Shown: positions 13,155 through 16,272 of the stretch, piece after piece | Layout: the number at the start of each line of letters is the position of its first letter | How positions within the stretch are numbered: position 1 is the first letter of the stretch | Assembly: GCA_910578585.1 (NCBI GenBank) | Contig: CAJTRG010000024.1 | Span: 1-16,272 of the forward strand | Reading direction: 5' to 3' | Length of the DNA stretch: 16,272 nt | From: an uncultured Mailhella sp. | GTDB taxonomy: Bacteria; Desulfobacterota; Desulfovibrionia; Desulfovibrionales; Desulfovibrionaceae | Position numbers and translations under genes: made by a program | Notes under the pieces: model-generated | The model's database searches: none | The model's input: only the letters and a program-made list of their open reading frames with translations | What the model was told of the DNA's origin: nothing

Positions 13155-14468
13155 ATGGCTTTATACACAGATAAAGAAGCCCTTGCGTATCACAGCGCAC
13201 CCCGCAAAGGCAAAGTTGAAGTTATCCCCACCGTGCAGTGCGAAACCCAAAAAGATTTGTCTGTTGCCTATTCTCCGGGGGTTGCCGTTCCCTGCATGAA
13301 AATTTATGAAGACGAGAACAAAGTTGATGAATACACAGGACGGGCAAACCTTGTCGCCGTTGTTTCCAACGGTACGGCAGTGCTTGGACTTGGCGATATC
13401 GGCGCAAAGGCATCAAAACCGGTTATGGAAGGTAAAGGGCTTTTATTCAAAATGTTTGCTGATGTGGATGTTTTCGACATTGAGCTTGCCGAAAAAGCTC
13501 CTAAAAAACTTTGCCAGATTGTAAAGTCTTTAGAACCCACCTTTGGCGGCATCAACCTTGAAGATATCAAGGCTCCTGAATGTTTTTACATTGAAGAACG
13601 CCTCAAAAAGGAAATGAACATTCCTGTTTTCCACGATGATCAGCACGGAACAGCGGTTATTTCAGGTGCCGGCCTCATCAATGCCTGTGCGCTGACCAAA
13701 CGCAAAATTTCTGCCTGCAAAATCGTTATTTCCGGGGCCGGCGCGGCAGCCATTGCCTGCGCGAATTTCTATGTTGCTCTTGGCGTCAAACGCAGAAATA
13801 TTTTCATGTTTGACTCCAAAGGCCTTATTCACGCTGGCAGAACCGATTTAAATAAATACAAGAAACGCTTTGCGCAAAAGGCTGCCTGCACCATGGCAGA
13901 AGCTATGAAAGGTGCTGATGTTTTCCTTGGACTTTCCCGCAAAGGCGTGATCAATGGCGATATGCTGAAGACCATGAATCCTCAGCCGCTCATTTTTGCC
14001 TGCGCAAATCCTGAACCTGAAATCACTTACGAAGAAGCCAAGAAGGCAGTTCCTGACTGCATTATCGGTACAGGCAGAAGCGATTATCCCAACCAGATTA
14101 ATAACGTTTCCGGCTTCCCCTTCCTTTTCAGAGGCGCTCTTGACGTTGGCGCAACAGAAATCAATGAAGCCATGAAAATTGCTGCTGCCTATGCGCTGGC
14201 TGACCTTGCGAAGGAAAAACGCATTCCTGACGAAGTGAAGAAAGCTTATAACGGACAGGATTTCAAATTTGGTTTTGACTATATTCTGCCAAAACCGCTT
14301 GACCCGCGTATTTTGGAAGTGGAAACCATTGCTGTGGCGAAAGCTGCCATGGAATCCGGCGTGGCAACCCGTCCGATTAAGGACTTTGCAAAATATAAAA
14401 AAGAACTCTATGCCCGCGTTGAAAATGCCCATAAACGCGCCAAGGCTGTCTATCCTTTTTATAAATAA
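13155..14468 (+). CDS. NAD(P)-dependent malic enzyme, short bacterial type
   Basis: This enzyme decarboxylates malate to pyruvate with reduction of NAD or NADP, linking C4 acids to pyruvate. The product of 437 residues carries catalytic Tyr39 (SVAYSPGVAVP), Lys94 (VMEGKGLLFK), metal ligands Glu136-Asp137 (NLEDIKAPE) and Asp161-Asp162 (FHDDQHGTAV), and the dinucleotide fold GAGAAAIA (194-201). It lacks the phosphotransacetylase domain of MaeB-type hybrids. The start at 13155 is chosen because AAGGAAA lies 5-6 bases upstream and malic enzymes begin near here. A longer in-frame extension from 13017 would cross the ferredoxin gene and its terminator and is rejected. NAD versus NADP preference cannot be read off. 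Codon use is highly regular, suggesting strong expression. Confidence 0.95.
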   Translation: MALYTDKEALAYHSAPRKGKVEVIPTVQCETQKDLSVAYSPGVAVPCMKIYEDENKVDEYTGRANLVAVVSNGTAVLGLGDIGAKASKPVMEGKGLLFKMFADVDVFDIELAEKAPKKLCQIVKSLEPTFGGINLEDIKAPECFYIEERLKKEMNIPVFHDDQHGTAVISGAGLINACALTKRKISACKIVISGAGAAAIACANFYVALGVKRRNIFMFDSKGLIHAGRTDLNKYKKRFAQKAACTMAEAMKGADVFLGLSRKGVINGDMLKTMNPQPLIFACANPEPEITYEEAKKAVPDCIIGTGRSDYPNQINNVSGFPFLFRGALDVGATEINEAMKIAAAYALADLAKEKRIPDEVKKAYNGQDFKFGFDYILPKPLDPRILEVETIAVAKAAMESGVATRPIKDFAKYKKELYARVENAHKRAKAVYPFYK

Positions 14469-14488
14469 GTACAGATAGAGAAAGTTGT

Positions 14489-14542
14489 AAAAGGCAAATT
14501 CTTTGTTTGGAAAATTCCAGAATAGGGAATTTGCCTTTTTTC
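14489..14542 (+). terminator. Terminator after malic enzyme
   Basis: AAAAGGCAAATTC (14489-14501) pairs with GAATTTGCCTTTT (14527-14539) over a 25-base loop, followed by TT and more T-rich sequence. Confidence 0.75.
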
Positions 14543-14554
14543 TTTAATTTTTTA

Positions 14555-14594
14555 TTGACGGATTTTTCATTTTGTTTTATGTTGCATATACAAC
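14555..14594 (+). promoter_or_regulatory. marR promoter with overlapping operator
   Basis: TTGACG (14555-14560) and TATGTT (14578-14583) are 17 bases apart. The operator-like GTTGCATATACAAC (14581-14594) begins inside the -10 and covers the start site. The sequence TG-C-ATATACAACAAA recurs almost exactly before the downstream reductase gene, so self-repression by the MarR product is likely. Confidence 0.65.
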
Positions 14595-14610
14595 AAAGTG
14601 AGTAAAGAAT

Positions 14611-15033
14611 ATGGGTAAATGCATAGATAATACCATTTGTCACTGCATGAAAATGCGCAGAAGTGCAGAAAATGTAATCAATTTTTACGACAGCACCCTG
14701 GCACAATCAGGGCTGACGTCTCGGCAATATTCTTTGCTCTTTGCGATTAATAAACTCGGCACCTGCAATGTGCGGGAGCTGGCTGAATATACTTTGCTTG
14801 ACCGTTCCACGCTGGCACGCAGTTTAAAACCTCTTTTGCAGGCTGACTATATTGAAGACAGAAAGAATGCCGGGGCGCGGGACAGTGTGCTGGCGCTGAC
14901 ACCTAAAGGCGAGCAAACCTATTCCCAGGCAACAGAGCTGTGGCGCAAAGCCCAAGAACAAATCGAAGAGAAGGCCGGCAAAGAAAATCTTGCGGAGCTT
15001 GAGCGTTTACTCTTGATATTCCAAGATTTGTAA
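14611..15033 (+). CDS. MarR-family transcriptional regulator
   Basis: A 140-residue winged helix-turn-helix regulator, typical size for MarR proteins, which bind palindromic operators as dimers and release DNA on meeting a ligand or oxidant. SGLTSRQYSLLFAI (33-46) leads into the HTH core: NVRELAEYTLLDRSTLARSLKPL (53-75, recognition helix about 65-76), then the wing DRKNAGARDSVLALTPKG (83-100) and a C-terminal dimer helix. The N-terminus has three close cysteines, Cys4, Cys10 and Cys12, in the C-x-C-x-x-R-R region common in a MarR subgroup. They could sense redox state, but this is inference. The ribosome site (GTGAG) is weak. Operator copies lie at its own promoter and before the reductase gene 78 bases downstream, so it probably controls both. 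Confidence 0.93.
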   Translation: MGKCIDNTICHCMKMRRSAENVINFYDSTLAQSGLTSRQYSLLFAINKLGTCNVRELAEYTLLDRSTLARSLKPLLQADYIEDRKNAGARDSVLALTPKGEQTYSQATELWRKAQEQIEEKAGKENLAELERLLLIFQDL

Positions 15034-15083
15034 GCAGTTGGACGAAATTCAAATTTAAGAAGGTATATTTTTTTAACTATTTT

Positions 15084-15097
15084 GATGTATATACAAC
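15084..15097 (+). promoter_or_regulatory. Second MarR-type operator before the OYE reductase gene
   Basis: GATGTATATACAAC contains the perfect palindrome TGTATATACA (15086-15095). With the following AAA it shares 14 of 15 bases with the marR operator (TG-ATATACAACAAA). It lies just upstream of the ribosome site AGGAG (15101-15105). Confidence 0.6.
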
Positions 15098-15111
15098 AAA
15101 AGGAGAGAACT

Positions 15112-16197
15112 ATGTCAAAAACCATGTACAGTCCATTTCAGATTGGAAATTTAACCCTTGCGAATCGGCTTGTGGCCAGTGCCATGTTTGAATACGGAGC
15201 AGAGAACGGAAAAATTTCCGACAAAATACGGGCACGCTATGAAGCTGTTGCCAAAGGCGGGGCAGGGCTCATCATCACAGGCATGCAGGCTGTGCGCAAA
15301 GCCGGCAGCGTTGCGCCAATTATGGTGAATACAGCGTATATAGGCTATGTGCAGGACATGCAGGAAATGGCTGCCATGGTGCATAAACACGGCGCAAAGC
15401 TTTTTGTGCAGTTGCAGCATTGCGGCGCGCGAACATGGCAGGCCGAGGGCTATGATCAATTTTCCGTTTCAGAAACAAAGGTGAGTGAAACATGCACATT
15501 TCATGAAGCAGCGAAAGAAGAATTGCAAAAACTGACAGAAGATTATGTATGTTCTGCACTGCGCTGTAAAGAGGCTGGCATTGACGGTGTGCAAATCCAT
15601 GCCGCGCATGGCTTTTTGCTTAATTCTTTTCTCTCTCCCATTACCAATAAACGGGATGATGAATACGGCGGCAAAATTGAAAACCGTGCCCGCATTATTT
15701 TTGAGATTTATGAAGCAATTCGTGCGGCAGTGGGTAAGGATTATGTGATTGGAATTAAATTTCCTTTCAGCGATTTAAAAGAAAACTCCATTCAGCCGGA
15801 AGAGTCTTTGTGGGTATGTAAGGAACTGGAGAAACGCGGCATTGACTTTATTGAAGTTTCTTCCGGTATGGTGGGTGAAGATTTCAGCCCTATTCTGCGC
15901 AAAGGGCAGCAGGCACTATTTTTGCCATACGCTTCTCAAGCTGCGGAAGCTGTGTCTGTGCCAGTGATCAGTGTTTGCGGTTACCGCACTCCGGAAGTGA
16001 TTGAAGAAGCCCTTGCCTCAACAAAAATTGCCGCTGTTTCCTTTGGCCGTCCGCTCGTGTGCGAACCTGATTTGCCGCTGCGCTGGAAAACTGATTCCAG
16101 CCCCGCAAAATGCGTTTCCTGCAATGGCTGTTTCAAATCTGCTCCTGACGGTATTCTCATCTGCCAAATGAATAAGGCAAAGAAGAAAGCTTCGTAA
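15112..16197 (+). CDS. Old Yellow Enzyme-family NAD(P)H:flavin oxidoreductase
   Basis: A 361-residue FMN-dependent TIM-barrel reductase of the OYE family, whose members reduce activated C=C bonds, quinones or nitro groups. Landmarks are the N-terminal MYSPFQIGNLTLANRLV, LFVQLQHCGART (97-108, FMN contacts), HAAHGFLLNSFLSP (163-176, substrate-binding His163/His166), NKRDDEYGGKIENRAR (179-194) and VSFGRPLV. The C-terminus carries Cys334, 337, 340 and 351 (CVSCNGC...C). This resembles the Fe-S ligand stretch of 2,4-dienoyl-CoA reductase, yet the protein lacks that enzyme's FAD/NAD domain. The start at 15112 has AGGAG 6 bases upstream; a longer TTG start would overlap the operator. It is preceded by a MarR operator and regulator, suggesting induction by an electrophile or quinone. 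The substrate is unknown. Confidence 0.93.
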   Translation: MSKTMYSPFQIGNLTLANRLVASAMFEYGAENGKISDKIRARYEAVAKGGAGLIITGMQAVRKAGSVAPIMVNTAYIGYVQDMQEMAAMVHKHGAKLFVQLQHCGARTWQAEGYDQFSVSETKVSETCTFHEAAKEELQKLTEDYVCSALRCKEAGIDGVQIHAAHGFLLNSFLSPITNKRDDEYGGKIENRARIIFEIYEAIRAAVGKDYVIGIKFPFSDLKENSIQPEESLWVCKELEKRGIDFIEVSSGMVGEDFSPILRKGQQALFLPYASQAAEAVSVPVISVCGYRTPEVIEEALASTKIAAVSFGRPLVCEPDLPLRWKTDSSPAKCVSCNGCFKSAPDGILICQMNKAKKKAS

Positions 16198-16272
16198 TGC
16201 CCCCATAAGTCAAGCAGCTTTTAAGAGAGTATTTTGATTTTTTGTATGGACTTCATTTGGTGTTTTCCAGCC

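Noticed and set aside
13848..14432. 194-codon minus-strand frame opposite malic enzyme
   Set aside because: Shadow of an enzyme with all its catalytic residues present; composition is Phe/His-rich, as in antisense frames.

Overview
This window looks like a piece of chromosome from a Gram-negative, anaerobic, sulfidogen-like deltaproteobacterium with low-to-medium GC. A FadL-type outer-membrane protein and a sigma-54 promoter point to a Gram-negative. The style of the 2[4Fe-4S] ferredoxin, the zinc-ribbon threonine synthase, the short malic enzyme and several proteins of unknown function resembles Desulfovibrionaceae (Desulfovibrio, Bilophila and relatives). That assignment rests on protein resemblance only, not on a marker gene.

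Layout. Positions 1-352 hold the end of an IS5-family (IS427-like) insertion sequence that continues beyond the left edge. After a repeat-rich gap comes a minus-strand gene of unknown function (703-1374) with an excellent sigma-54 (-24/-12) promoter. Divergent from it is a FadL/OmpP1 outer-membrane transporter gene (1570-2802). A gene-free stretch with a run of strong hairpins separates it from the minus-strand pair panC-metK (pantothenate synthetase, S-adenosylmethionine synthetase). A plus-strand cluster follows: a predicted papain/C39-like cysteine peptidase, then a YkgJ-type cysteine-cluster protein, a 145-residue unknown protein and a five-repeat TPR protein. The last three are spaced like an operon. 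A shared terminator separates this cluster from minus-strand ridA and a large double-Cache methyl-accepting chemotaxis protein.

A gap of about 800 bases (10536-11337) has no intact gene but holds a decayed pair on the minus strand: a truncated DUF3990-like start and a frameshifted small antitoxin-like reading frame. The right half is a plus-strand metabolic series: threonine synthase (thrC), a 2[4Fe-4S] ferredoxin, an NAD(P)-dependent malic enzyme, a MarR-family regulator and an Old Yellow Enzyme-type flavin reductase.

How the genes work together. The clearest regulatory logic is at the right end. A near-identical MarR-type operator lies just upstream of both the marR start and the reductase start, which suggests one regulator controlling itself and its neighbour. 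The ferredoxin has its own promoter with overlapping palindromic half-sites, and a three-half-site element lies between divergent panC and the peptidase gene. The most novel items are the sigma-54-driven unknown gene, the cysteine peptidase next to the YkgJ/145-aa/TPR operon, and the shared MarR operator. No CRISPR array, tRNA or rRNA gene was seen.
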